Positions 9,220-17,440 are shown, numbered from the stretch's first letter. The stretch: DNA of 50,958 nt from an uncultured Xylophilus sp. (GCA_913776965.1 CAJYQL010000047.1:1-50958); one strand, 5' to 3'. Made by a program: numbers and translations. The notes: generated from the letters alone by a model not told the origin.

Positions 9220-9411
9220 GGATGGCTCGGGCGGGCGTTTGCTATCGAATTCGTAGCTGGTTACGCTTATCGGGCGTGCGTCGAACCCCAATTTGGCCAT
9301 GAAATTCATTGTTTGGACGTAGGTTGCTAGTGGTGACCAATTGGCCACCTATTGACTAAATTTTTCCATTTGTCTCTTTCAGCCAGGAGTGAACATTCGA
9401 AAAATGCGCTC
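9220..9411. other. Non-coding junction at the left end of the AT-rich island
   Basis: This gap holds a copy of the dispersed intergenic repeat at about 9241-9280. After it, base composition drops abruptly from GC-rich to AT-rich. The near-repeated words CCAATTTGGCC and CCAATTGGCC occur around 9290 and 9340. No convincing open frame or integration site was found. Confidence 0.5.
9241..9280 (+). repeat. Dispersed repeat, copy at the island's left edge
   Basis: GCTATCGAATTCGTAGC is an imperfect palindrome followed by TGGTTACGCTTATCGGGCG, matching the copy at 42014 in structure. It stands directly between selU and the AT-rich island. Confidence 0.6.
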
Positions 9412-9673
9412 ATGCCGCTGTGTACCTACGCTGTTATTTTCAAAGGCGCGACCTATGTCGCAAAGGTAGTGGATAATTTATTGATGCAAAGCATGCATAA
9501 ACGGCACACCCGAAATCGGTTGGGTTGAGGTCACTCGAATTCGGTTTATTGAGCAGCTTTTGAGATTTCGCAATTTTATAGATCGATATATTAAGAAAGA
9601 GATAAAAACCCTTTCAGCACTTCTACAAACCGTGGGGCTTCTTCGAGAAGGCGTCACTCAGATGCTCGTTTGA
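9412..9673 (+). pseudogene. Possible frameshifted small gene in the AT-rich island
   Basis: Two overlapping open frames look like halves of one protein of about 87 residues. Frame 1 (9412-9528) starts at an ATG and encodes MPLCTYAVIFKGATYVAKVV followed by less protein-like sequence. Frame 2 (9485-9673) has no start codon but encodes a plausible continuation, including GWVEVTRIRFIEQLL and KTLSALLQTVGLLREGV, before TGA. A single frameshift anywhere in 9485-9528 would join them. No function is recognised. It could also be chance reading in AT-rich DNA. Confidence 0.3.
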
Positions 9674-9733
9674 CCGGGTTGAGGACGATGATTAGATAAT
9701 GCATGACTCTACGTTTGACTTTTACGCTCACCT

Positions 9734-10594
9734 ATGCAAGAACTAATCAACTACCTCCAACTTGGAGCCAATGGCACTGCTCTTCTCGTTGCCGGCTGGA
9801 TCTACCTTGCCTATGTGAAAAATCTTAGAGGGCAGCTAGAAAGCAAGGACGATCAAATAAAGGCCGTAGAAAAGAATCTCGCTCTTTGAAAAGATCGAGC
9901 TGCATTGTTTGAAAAGAAGACTCCAGAGTACATGGAAGACGTCCTTGCAAAGCGCATTAAACATCGCGAAGAAGAAATAAAGCGCCTTGAACTTGACAAA
10001 GAAGAAAACACCAAAGCAATTTCATTAAAAATCCGAGAGCTTTCTCGACTTCGCTCCGAACTGGAGCGTACAATTTATCTCGGCAAAGCGCTAACCTATT
10101 ACGACCCAGAAACCGATCAAGAATTACCCATCCCCGATGCAGAGGTGGAAATTGAAGAGCTGGGGGAGGTTTTCGTCGACTCGGCGTCCATTCTGATTAG
10201 TGATCCATTTTATGTGCAGACCGAGTGGGATCGAGAAGAAGAATTTGTGGATTTACGTCTTTACAGAAATGTTGAGACCGGAGAAGTTTATCAGTACGGC
10301 ATAGATTTCAAGCACTATCAAGACGATAAAATTTCTGGACTCAATGAGACGCCAAACGCCCTCATAGAAAAAGGAAAGATCACTCCAGTGGAAATCCAGC
10401 GAGAATTTAATTATTCGTATGCAGGCGCCGCATATGCGTCGTGCATGCCAAATGGCTATGGCAGTCTAAAATTCAAATCGGGAAACGAGGGCGCCGGAAT
10501 CTGCGTGAGCACCGTCTATGGGGACGGAGTCTATACCGTGTATGGAGAGCGCTTTAAAGGCGATTTGGTTCGCATTTTTATCGATCTTCGTTAA
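9734..10594 (+). pseudogene. Membrane-anchored coiled-coil protein gene interrupted by an in-frame TGA
   Basis: One frame stays open for 287 codons except for a TGA at 9887-9889 (codon 52). Before it, residues 1-51 contain a membrane segment (GTALLVAGWIYLAYV, about 14-28) and the start of a charged coiled coil. After it, the frame resumes with KDRAALFEKKTPEYM, a long coiled coil rich in Glu/Lys (HREEEIKRLELDKEEN), and a beta-rich C-terminal domain with repeated Tyr/Gly. The downstream part could be translated alone from TTG at 9905 or ATG at 9932. The stop falls where NLAL-W-KDRAA would fit, so TGG to TGA is the simplest explanation. No family is recognised. Base use is far more AT-rich than its neighbours, suggesting acquisition. 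Confidence 0.6.
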
Positions 10595-10633
10595 CTCGAT
10601 CGATTGTGAATTCGACAAAATTCATCTCATCGC

Positions 10634-10655
10634 CTAAGCCTATTTACCGGCTTAG
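10634..10655 (+). terminator. Hairpin downstream of the TGA-interrupted gene
   Basis: A perfect 7-base inverted repeat (CTAAGCC / GGCTTAG) with an 8-base loop lies 40 bases after the stop of the interrupted gene. No T-run follows, so it is at best a weak intrinsic terminator or an mRNA 3' stabiliser. Confidence 0.35.
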
Positions 10656-11092
10656 CCCGAATGACAACAACCCCATTTCTCACCATTTTTGGTTAGTTCT
10701 GCCGCACTCCAAATTCCTGCGTCTATTTAACCGTATGCCAACTGCTTTTGTGTAACCCACCGTCTACTTTGGGCCCAAAGCGTACATTATCGCGGAACGA
10801 TTAGAGGTCAAAAGCTGGAGGTCGTGCGGTTATCATGACCCGCCCTGAGCTCAATCTTGCGCTGGCATACGACCGAGCCAGCGGGCACAGCCTCAGCCAC
10901 CTTTAGCGGCGCGTTTTAATAGCGAGATCGCCCATTAGGTCGAGAGCAGCACTTAATGCGCGAAAGCTATTTCTCTTCGCTTTCACACGCGAAAGTGACT
11001 GATGTCGGGTTTCGGCAGACTATCCATAGCTGATCGAATCAATGACGATCATAGCTCTCAAACGAACGCCGAGGCAAACTTTGAATCAATGA
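10656..11092. other. AT-rich stretch without a recognisable gene
   Basis: No open frame longer than about 60 codons is convincing here. A short frame at 10835 (MTRPELNLALAYDRASGHSL, 23 codons) follows a GGAGG-like sequence and may be a gene remnant. A six-base inverted repeat GAAAGC/GCTTTC lies near 10963-10985. Otherwise nothing is seen. Confidence 0.4.
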
Positions 11093-11377
11093 ATGCGCTG
11101 GACTTTCGCCCTACCTGTTGCGAGATTTCTTGCTGCTCTTTTGCTCCGCATTTTCCTGCTTTCGATATTTATAGCCTGCGGGAAACTTATTTGGCGGGTA
11201 TATGCGTCTGCAATAAGAAGGCACCACGTTAAAATTATTGATGCTGCCGAGTGGCATAGTAAATCCACCACTTGGAAGTACTTTGCCGGTATTGGCTTGG
11301 AATGCAGGCCTATGGTTTTTTCAGTTTTCGTGGTACAGGCCGCAATAATAAAACTGCGAAATTATCGTCGAGGCTGA
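11093..11377 (+). CDS. Possible small membrane protein in the AT-rich island
   Basis: A 94-residue frame with one strong hydrophobic stretch near the N-terminus (FLAALLLRIFLLSIFIACG, about residues 12-30), a basic segment after it, and a second moderately hydrophobic stretch near 70-85. There is no good ribosome site, and other frames overlap it. The composition fits the surrounding island. It may be a real gene of unknown function, a remnant, or a chance frame. Confidence 0.3.
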   Translation: MRWTFALPVARFLAALLLRIFLLSIFIACGKLIWRVYASAIRRHHVKIIDAAEWHSKSTTWKYFAGIGLECRPMVFSVFVVQAAIIKLRNYRRG

Positions 11378-11535
11378 CCGCGTCGAGCTTAATAGCGCAA
11401 ACCGTACATCAAAACCTGAAGATGGCTCCAAGAATTCGCGAGTTGCTCACAACAGCGGCATGCACCGCAAAGCTGAAGCTATATTTTTCGTAGCACAACC
11501 GCTAATTAGCATCTACGCAAACGGCCATTTTTTCC

Positions 11536-12435
11536 TCACGCCCCCGCCGGCACCAACCTTCGCCGCAACCACCCGCTCGCTGCATCCACCCCCACCACCA
11601 GCCCGAACATCGCCGCAATCACCGTCGCCGCCTGCGCCTGCTGGAACAGCGACAGGTGGAAATACAGCATCTGCCCCAGCCCGCCGGCGCCGACGAAGCC
11701 GAGCACCGCGGCCATGCGGATGTTCATCTCCCAGCGGTAAAGCGCATACGCCAGCCACTGCGGCAGCACGCCGGGCAGGGCGCCCCAGGCGAAGGCGGCG
11801 ATGCGGCCGGCACCGGCGTCGCGCAGGGCGCGTTCGGGGGCGGGCGGCAGGTTCTGCAGCGCCTCGCCGAACAGGCGGCCGAGCACGCCCGCGGTGTGCA
11901 GCGCCAGCGCCAGCACGCCGGCGAACGGGCCGAGGCCGGCGGCCAGCACCATCAGCGCGGCCCAGACCAGCTCGGGCACGCTGCGCAGCAGGTTCAGCAG
12001 CATGCGGGTAGTGCCCGCGGCCGTGCGGCCCATGCGGCCCGAGGCCGGCAGCGCGAGCAGCGTCCCGGCCGCCACGGCCAGCAGCGTGCCGATCAGCGAG
12101 ACGGCCAGGGTCTGCAGCGCGCCGGTGGCGGTGCGGGCGAGGAAGGCGGCCGACACATCGGGCGACAGGAATTCGGCGACGAAGCCGGCCATCGACCGCA
12201 GCGCGGCCGGGCTCGCGAGCACCCGCAGGTCGATGGCGAGGTAGGCGAAGCTGGCGACGACCGCTGCAACGATGCCGGCCGCCACGGCCCAGCCCGCCAT
12301 GCCGTGGGCCGGGCGGACGGCCGTCATCGCGGGCCGCCCACGTGCGGCCGACGCGCTTGGTCGGCCATCGGTATTGCGGCGGTCGTCCGTGCTGGCCGTG
12401 CTCGGCGTGCCGACATCGACATTCCCGCCGCTCAT
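11536..12435 (-). CDS. PhnE-type ABC transporter permease 2 (putative selenium-oxyanion or phosphonate uptake)
   Basis: A 299-residue inner-membrane permease of the PhnE family. After a low-complexity N-terminus it has a first membrane segment (about 42-62), a cluster of helices, and the EAA-loop and PhnE signature region (RWEMNIRMAAVLGFVGAGGLGQ) near the C-terminus. The start at 12435 overlaps the stop of the first permease by four bases, so the two are coupled. It is the last gene of the operon and abuts the AT-rich island. It should form a heterodimer with permease 1 and use the ATPase at 13349. Confidence 0.85.
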   Translation of the reverse strand: MSGGNVDVGTPSTASTDDRRNTDGRPSASAARGRPAMTAVRPAHGMAGWAVAAGIVAAVVASFAYLAIDLRVLASPAALRSMAGFVAEFLSPDVSAAFLARTATGALQTLAVSLIGTLLAVAAGTLLALPASGRMGRTAAGTTRMLLNLLRSVPELVWAALMVLAAGLGPFAGVLALALHTAGVLGRLFGEALQNLPPAPERALRDAGAGRIAAFAWGALPGVLPQWLAYALYRWEMNIRMAAVLGFVGAGGLGQMLYFHLSLFQQAQAATVIAAMFGLVVGVDAASGWLRRRLVPAGA

Positions 12436-13358
12436 GCCAGCACCCGCCGCAGCAACGCGCTCAGCCCGTCGGCCACCAGCACCAGCAGCAGGAACACCGC
12501 CAGGATGCTGCAGGCCTCGCCGCCGGCGAGCATCTTCGTCGACTGGTCCATCAGCTGGCCCAGGCCGCCGGCGCCGACGAAACCCATCACCACCGAGGCG
12601 CGCACCGCGCATTCCCAGCGGTAGACGGTGTACGACGCCAGTTCGCGCGCGGCACCCGGCAGCAGGCCCCAGCCGAGCGCGCCGAGCCGGCCGCCGCCGG
12701 CCTCCAGGATCGCGCGGGCGGCGCGGGTGTCGCCGGACTCCAGGATCTCGGCGTACACCTTGCCGAGCATGCCGCCGTAGGCGATCGCCAGCGCCAGCAC
12801 GCCGGCGGCAGGGCCCAGGCCGGTCACCCGCACCAGCACCAGCGCCCACACCACCTCGGGCACGCCGCGCAGCAGCACCAGCAGCCCGCGCACGGCGGCG
12901 CGCACGGTGCGGCCGCGCAGCCGGCCCGGCCCGGGGCCGATGCGCGAGACCGACAGTGCGCCGGTCGCGGCGAACGCCAGCGGCACCGCGAGGCAGAAGG
13001 CGAGTGCGGTGCCGGCGGTCGCCATCGCCAGCGTCTCCAGCGTGGCGCGGCCGAGCAGCATGAGGAATTCCGGCTCCACCGACGGCGGCCAGAAGCCGGC
13101 GAGGAAGCCGCCGATCACCTGCAGGCTGCCGGGCGTGAAGAGCGTCCAGGGGCGGAAGTCGGCGACCACCGCCAGCGGCCACAGCACGACGAGCGCGAGG
13201 ACCAGCGCGGTCAGGCGGCCGCGGGCGGCGGGGTCGTGCGGCGGGAGCGGCAGGAAGGGCTGCGATGGCGCGCGCGGCGGCTGTGATTGCAGCTGCAACG
13301 GCTGCGGCTGCGGCTGCGCAGGTCCGTCGGATGGGCCGATGGTGGGATTCACCGGCAC
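12432..13358 (-). CDS. PhnE-type ABC transporter permease 1
   Basis: A 308-residue permease paralogous to the following gene. A Pro/Gln-rich cytoplasmic N-terminus (about residues 1-45) precedes the first membrane helix (TALVLALVVLWPLAVVA). The signature RWECAVRASVVMGFVGAGGLGQ is near the C-terminus, nearly the same as in permease 2. It overlaps the ATPase gene by ten bases. Two different PhnE-like permeases with one ATPase and one receptor is a known layout for phosphonate-type importers, including those annotated for selenium oxyanions. Confidence 0.87.
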   Translation of the reverse strand: MPVNPTIGPSDGPAQPQPQPLQLQSQPPRAPSQPFLPLPPHDPAARGRLTALVLALVVLWPLAVVADFRPWTLFTPGSLQVIGGFLAGFWPPSVEPEFLMLLGRATLETLAMATAGTALAFCLAVPLAFAATGALSVSRIGPGPGRLRGRTVRAAVRGLLVLLRGVPEVVWALVLVRVTGLGPAAGVLALAIAYGGMLGKVYAEILESGDTRAARAILEAGGGRLGALGWGLLPGAARELASYTVYRWECAVRASVVMGFVGAGGLGQLMDQSTKMLAGGEACSILAVFLLLVLVADGLSALLRRVLA

Positions 13359-14179
13359 ATCGCGGCCGGTACGACCGTGGAATCCGTCACGGCCGCGGGC
13401 GGTGCCGGCGGTTCGGCAGGTGGGATGCCGCCGTGCGCTTCTCCGGCATACAGCGCCTGCAGCAGCGCGGGCGTCACCTGCGCCGCCGGCAGGTCGAACA
13501 CCACCGCGCCGTCGCGCAAGCCCACGATGCGGCCGAACCAGCGCAGCGCCAGGTCCACCGCATGCAGCGACGCGACCAGCGTGGCGCCGGTCGTCTCGCT
13601 CTGCGCGACCAGCGTGCGCAGCGCCGCGTCGGCCAGCGCCGGGTCGAGCGCGGAGACGGGCTCGTCGGCCAGCAGCAGGTCGGGCGACTGGTACAGCACC
13701 CGCGCGATGCCGACGCGCTGCAGCTGGCCACCGGAGAGGCGGTCGCAGCGGTCGTACAGCCGGTCGGCGATATCGAGCCGCGCCAGCGCCGCCTGCACGC
13801 CCGCGGCATCGCCCGGCACCACCAGCCGGCCGAGCGCCTGCAGCGCCGACCAGCGGCCCAGCCGGCCGGCGCGCACCGCCGTCAGCACCCGCAGCCGCGG
13901 CGGGATCGGCGGCGCCTGGTGCACGAAGCCGATGCGCGCGCGCAGTGTGCGCAGCGCCGGCGCCGCGAGCACCCAGGGCGCGGGCGCATCCAGCACCTGC
14001 ACCGCGCCGGCGGTCGGCCGCACCGACAAACCGGCCAGCCGCAGCAGGCTGGTCTTGCCGGCGCCGGACGGTCCGATCACCGCCAGCCGCTCGCCCTGCG
14101 CCACCGCGAGCGACACGCCGCGCAGCGCAGCGCGGCCGTCGGCATGGCGCAGCACGGCGTCCTGCAGCACGAGCGCCAT
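13349..14179 (-). CDS. PhnC-type ABC transporter ATP-binding protein
   Basis: A 276-residue ATPase. The Walker A motif GPSGAGKT is at residues 36-43, the ABC signature is LSGGQLQR, Walker B is LLLADEP followed by the VSALDP D-loop, and SLHAVD carries the switch histidine. The Pro/Ala-rich C-terminal tail of about 30 residues reaches into the next gene. It energises the two PhnE-type permeases encoded downstream. The motifs place it in the PhnC/phosphonate subgroup; the substrate is set by the receptor, not by this subunit. Confidence 0.9.
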   Translation of the reverse strand: MALVLQDAVLRHADGRAALRGVSLAVAQGERLAVIGPSGAGKTSLLRLAGLSVRPTAGAVQVLDAPAPWVLAAPALRTLRARIGFVHQAPPIPPRLRVLTAVRAGRLGRWSALQALGRLVVPGDAAGVQAALARLDIADRLYDRCDRLSGGQLQRVGIARVLYQSPDLLLADEPVSALDPALADAALRTLVAQSETTGATLVASLHAVDLALRWFGRIVGLRDGAVVFDLPAAQVTPALLQALYAGEAHGGIPPAEPPAPPAAVTDSTVVPAAMCR

Positions 14180-14195
14180 CGCCGCGCGCCCCGGT

Positions 14196-15086
14196 TTACT
14201 TGATCAGCCCGGCCGACCGGCCGGCGGACTCGATGCCGTCGTAGTTCGACGACTTCGTCGGGATGAACTTCGACGCGCGCTGCAGCGCCAGGATCTCCTT
14301 GTGCTGCGGGTTGGCGGGGTCGAGCTTCAGGAAGGCGTCGGCCAGCTTTTTCGTCAGCGCGGCATCGAGGCCGGGGCGCACCGTCCAGTTGTAGTCGTAG
14401 TAGGTCGGCGTGGTCGCCAGCACCCGCACCTTGGCGGCGTTGGGGTTCTTCTGCTCGACCAGCTTGTCCCAGACCGACGCGTTCAGCACGCCCGCCTCGG
14501 CCCGGCCGGCGGCGACGAAGGCGACGGTCGCGTCGTGCGCGCCGGAGTACGCCACGGTCTTGAAGTCCCGCTCGGGCTCGATGCCCGCCTGCTGCAGGAA
14601 GAAGCGCGGCATCAGGCTGCCCGAGGTGGACGACGGCGCACCGAACACGAAGGTGCGGCCCTTCAGGTCGGCGAGCGATTGCGCCTTGCTGTCGGCCGGC
14701 ACGATGAAGCGGCTGGTGAAGACCTCGTCCTCGGCGCGCTGCACGATCGGCACCGCCTGCCCGTTGGTGCGCAGCCGGGCCTGCACGAAGGTGAAGCCGC
14801 CGAGCCAGGCCAGGTCGATCTTCTGCGTCGCCAGGCCCTCGACCACCGCGGCGTAGTCGGTCACCGGCGTGAACTGCACCGGCAGGCCGGTCGCCTGCTG
14901 CAGGTACTCGCCGAGCGGCTTGAACTTGCGCTGCAGCTCGGTCGGCGCCTCGTCGGGAATGGCGGAGACGCGCAGCACCGTGGGCGTGGCGGGCGCCTGG
15001 GCGTGGGCCGCGGGCGCCACGGCAGCGCTGGCGAGCGCGGCGGCGAGGGCGAAGGAACTGCGCTGGAGGAGGGAACGTCGTTGCAT
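14196..15086 (-). CDS. PhnD-type periplasmic substrate-binding protein (putative selenate/phosphonate receptor)
   Basis: A 296-residue periplasmic receptor. The chosen ATG at 15086 gives MQRRSLLQRSS and a standard signal peptide ending near AHAQA; the upstream start at 15128 would add a charged extension. The mature protein has IPDEAPTELQRKFKPLGEYL, the DLAWLGGFTFVQA segment and FGAPSSTSGSLMPRFFL, which form the oxyanion pocket in PhnD-like receptors. From memory, this sequence type matches the family annotated as putative selenate ABC transporter receptors. Being close to selD and selU supports selenium; no phosphonate-breakdown genes are present. Confidence 0.85.
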   Translation of the reverse strand: MQRRSLLQRSSFALAAALASAAVAPAAHAQAPATPTVLRVSAIPDEAPTELQRKFKPLGEYLQQATGLPVQFTPVTDYAAVVEGLATQKIDLAWLGGFTFVQARLRTNGQAVPIVQRAEDEVFTSRFIVPADSKAQSLADLKGRTFVFGAPSSTSGSLMPRFFLQQAGIEPERDFKTVAYSGAHDATVAFVAAGRAEAGVLNASVWDKLVEQKNPNAAKVRVLATTPTYYDYNWTVRPGLDAALTKKLADAFLKLDPANPQHKEILALQRASKFIPTKSSNYDGIESAGRSAGLIK

Positions 15087-15216
15087 GGCACGGTGCGGCC
15101 GCGGACCGCGGCGAAGCGGGAACGGCACGGGTCGGAGGAAAGAAGCCCGCCATTCTCGTGCCTGCGCGGCACCGCGCCGCCGGCGGTGCGACGGCGCCCT
15201 GCGCGCCGAGGCTCGA

Positions 15217-16530
15217 TCAGGCCCGCGCGGGGCTCACCGCGGCCGGCCGCGCACCTGCCGCCGGCACGCCGCAGAACGCGAAATCCACCTCCGGCCGCCG
15301 CCCCGACACCAGCTCGGCCAGCGCGCGGCCGGAACCGCAGCCGTGGGTCCAGCCGAGCGTGCCGTGGCCGGTGTTGAGCCACAGGCCCGCGACGGGGCTG
15401 CGGCCGATGTAGGGCACGTTGCCCGGCGTGGCGGGGCGCAGGCCGGCCCAGTACTGTGCCAGTTCGGGGCGGCTCACGCCCGGGAAGACCTCCAGCGTGC
15501 GGCGCACGATCGCCTCGCAGCGCACCGGGTTCAGCGCCAGGTCGTAGCCGTTCAGCTCGGCGGTGCCGGCGATGCGCAGCCGGTCGCCAAAGCGCGAGAA
15601 CACCAGCTTGTATTCGTCGTCGGTCAGGCTCACGCTCGGCGCCTTGGCCGCATCGAGCACCGGCAGCGTGGCCGAGTAGCCCTTGGCCGGGTAGATGTCG
15701 AGTTGCACGCCCGCCGCCTTGGCCAGCAGCGGGCTGAAGCTGCCGGCGGCGAGCACATACGCATCGGCGGTGACGAGTTCGTACATGCCGGTCTCGCTCG
15801 CGATCTCCACGCCGGTCATGCGACGCGAGGTGCCGGCGCCTTCGGTGCGCAGCGCCTGGATGCGCACGCCGTAGCGGAAGCGCACGCCCTGCTCCGCCGC
15901 CTTCGCGGCCAGGCCGGTGGTGAATTGGTGCACGTCGCCTGATTCGTCGGCGCTGGTGTAGGTGGCGCCCGCCAGCCGCGGGCGGATGTGCGCCATCGCC
16001 GGCTCCAGCGCCACCACCCGGTCGGGGTCGATCACCTCGCGCTCGCAGCCGAGTTCGCGCATCACCCGCGCCGGTTCCAGCGCCGCATCGAATTCCTGCG
16101 CGCTGGTGTAGTAGTGCAGGATGCCCTTTTCCAGGTGGTCGTAGGCGATGCCGGTGTCGCGGCGCAGCTGCTGCAGGCTGGCGCGGCTGTAGGTGCCGAG
16201 GTTCAGCAGCTGCACCATGTTGCGGGTGCTGCGCGCGGCCGGGCATTCGAGCAAAAACTTCAGGCCCCAGCGCCACTGGTCGGGATCGGCACGCAGCCGA
16301 AAGAGCAGCGGCGCATCCTCGCGGCCGAGCCATTTCAGGAGCTTGAGCGGCGCCGACGGGTTGGCCCAAGGCTCGGCGTGGCTCACCGAGATCTGCCCGC
16401 CGTTGCCAAAACTGGTCTCGCGCGCGGCGCCGGCATTGCGCTCCAGCACGGTGACCTCGTGGCCGGCCTGGCGCAGGTACCAGGCGGTGGCGGTGCCGAG
16501 GATGCCGGCGCCCAGGACGATGACGTTCAT
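15217..16530 (-). CDS. dadA: D-amino acid dehydrogenase
   Basis: A 437-residue FAD enzyme of the DadA family, which oxidatively deaminates D-amino acids (and in some relatives glycine) and passes electrons to the respiratory chain. The FAD-binding motif VIVLGAGILGTATAWYL is at residues 3-19. The C-terminal NTGHGTLGWTHGCGSGRALA is the conserved FAD/substrate region. The ATG at 16530 has GGAGAGA upstream. The gene lies directly behind a tandem glycine riboswitch, so expression is probably switched on by glycine, which suggests glycine is a substrate or the pathway signal. Confidence 0.93.
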   Translation of the reverse strand: MNVIVLGAGILGTATAWYLRQAGHEVTVLERNAGAARETSFGNGGQISVSHAEPWANPSAPLKLLKWLGREDAPLLFRLRADPDQWRWGLKFLLECPAARSTRNMVQLLNLGTYSRASLQQLRRDTGIAYDHLEKGILHYYTSAQEFDAALEPARVMRELGCEREVIDPDRVVALEPAMAHIRPRLAGATYTSADESGDVHQFTTGLAAKAAEQGVRFRYGVRIQALRTEGAGTSRRMTGVEIASETGMYELVTADAYVLAAGSFSPLLAKAAGVQLDIYPAKGYSATLPVLDAAKAPSVSLTDDEYKLVFSRFGDRLRIAGTAELNGYDLALNPVRCEAIVRRTLEVFPGVSRPELAQYWAGLRPATPGNVPYIGRSPVAGLWLNTGHGTLGWTHGCGSGRALAELVSGRRPEVDFAFCGVPAAGARPAAVSPARA

Positions 16531-16600
16531 GGTGTTCTCTCCAGTGCAATCAAAGATGCAAGGGCCGCGCCACCGCGCTGTTTCGCTCGCGGTCGCGGGG

Positions 16601-16793
16601 CCCCACTGTCCTTGTGCCTGAGAGATTCGCCGTCGCCCGGGATGGGCAGCGGCTTGCACCTTCGGCGGCCACCTGCCCGGCGATGCGGGCTGCGGCACTC
16701 TCCAGTGTTCTGACGGATTCCAGTCCGGGGACCTGAGCGTTTCGGGGTTACGCCTTCGGTAGACGACGCCGGGGCGCCGCACTTCTCCTGGAA
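16601..16793 (-). promoter_or_regulatory. Tandem glycine riboswitch upstream of dadA
   Basis: Read on the minus strand, two glycine-aptamer cores occur in series. The first has CCAGGAGAAGTGC, then ACCGAAGGCGTAAC and AACGCTCAGG. The second has ACTGGAGAGTGCC, then CGCCGAAGGTGCAAGC and CTCTCAGGCACAAGGACAGT, very close to the family consensus. The leader ends about 70 bases before the dadA start. A GC-rich inverted repeat (CCGCGACCGCG with CGCGGTGGCGCGG) at about 16566-16600 may be the expression platform, but it lacks a T-run, so control could be at translation. Confidence 0.9.
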
Positions 16794-16888
16794 GCGGCCA
16801 CGGTATCAGCTTCGCGACGGGCGGACAAGCCGTGCGGCGCTACAGTGAATCGGGTCTTTCCTGCGCAACCGGTGGCGCCATCAGTCGC

Positions 16889-16938
16889 TCTGTTTTCGAT
16901 AGCAGCCAGCGCACGCACCACCTGCGCAGAAGGCCGAT
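16889..16938 (+). repeat. Dispersed repeat, degenerate copy
   Basis: GTTTTCGATAGCAGCCAGCG, then ACCTGCGCAGAAGGCC. Same order of words as the copy at 20844. It lies in the dadA/thioesterase divergent gap. Confidence 0.5.
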
Positions 16939-16973
16939 TTCCTTCTCAAAACTCTTCACCCTGTCCCGCCACC

Positions 16974-17396
16974 ATGCCGATCTGGAAAACGCCCGTCTCC
17001 GTCGAGATCCTCAACCGCCTGGGCGCGGACACCGCCATCTCCACGCTCGGCATCGAGTTCACCGAGGTCGGCGACGACTTCCTGCGCGCCCGCCTGCCGG
17101 TCGATGCCCGCACCCGCCAGCCCTACGGCCTGCTGCACGGCGGCGTGTCGGTCGTGCTGGCCGAGACGCTCGGCTCCTGCGGCGCGGCCTACAGCTGCAC
17201 GCCGGGGTCGCGCGCGGTGGGGCTCGACATCAACGCCAACCACCTGCGCGCCGCGACCGCCGGCTGGGTGACCGGCACCGCGCGGCCGGTGCACATCGGC
17301 CGCACCACGCAGGTCTGGCAGATCGAGATCGCCGACGAGGCGGGCGAACTGGTGTGCGTGTCGCGGATCACGATGGCGATCCTGGCGCCGCGCTGA
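16974..17396 (+). CDS. PaaI-like hotdog-fold thioesterase
   Basis: A 140-residue thioesterase. The hotdog HGG motif is at 55-57 (LLHGGVSVVLAET) and the putative catalytic Glu at 64. The rest (GLDINANHLRAA, TQVWQIEIADE) matches the YdiI/EntH-PaaI subgroup, which hydrolyses aromatic or short acyl-CoA esters. The ATG at 16974 was chosen because it gives the family length. It is divergent from dadA, and the gap contains a copy of the dispersed repeat at about 16889-16938. The physiological substrate is unknown. Confidence 0.9.
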   Translation: MPIWKTPVSVEILNRLGADTAISTLGIEFTEVGDDFLRARLPVDARTRQPYGLLHGGVSVVLAETLGSCGAAYSCTPGSRAVGLDINANHLRAATAGWVTGTARPVHIGRTTQVWQIEIADEAGELVCVSRITMAILAPR

Positions 17397-17440
17397 AGGG
17401 CGGGCGCACAGCGGCATGGTGCCGCGCCGAACTGAACGAC

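Noticed and set aside
9887-9889. Selenocysteine codon in the island gene next to selD and selU
   Set aside because: No stem-loop resembling a bacterial SECIS can be drawn in the bases after the TGA, the surrounding residues are coiled coil and not a redox motif, and a Trp codon fits the pattern. selA and selB are not in view. A nonsense change is simpler.
9220-11535. Insertion sequence or integrated element with recognisable ends
   Set aside because: No transposase or integrase reading, no terminal inverted repeats and no flanking tRNA were found, so only an AT-rich island is reported.
11536-15086. Phosphonate utilisation locus
   Set aside because: Only importer-type genes are present. None of the C-P lyase or phosphonatase genes occurs nearby, and the selenium genes offer a better context.
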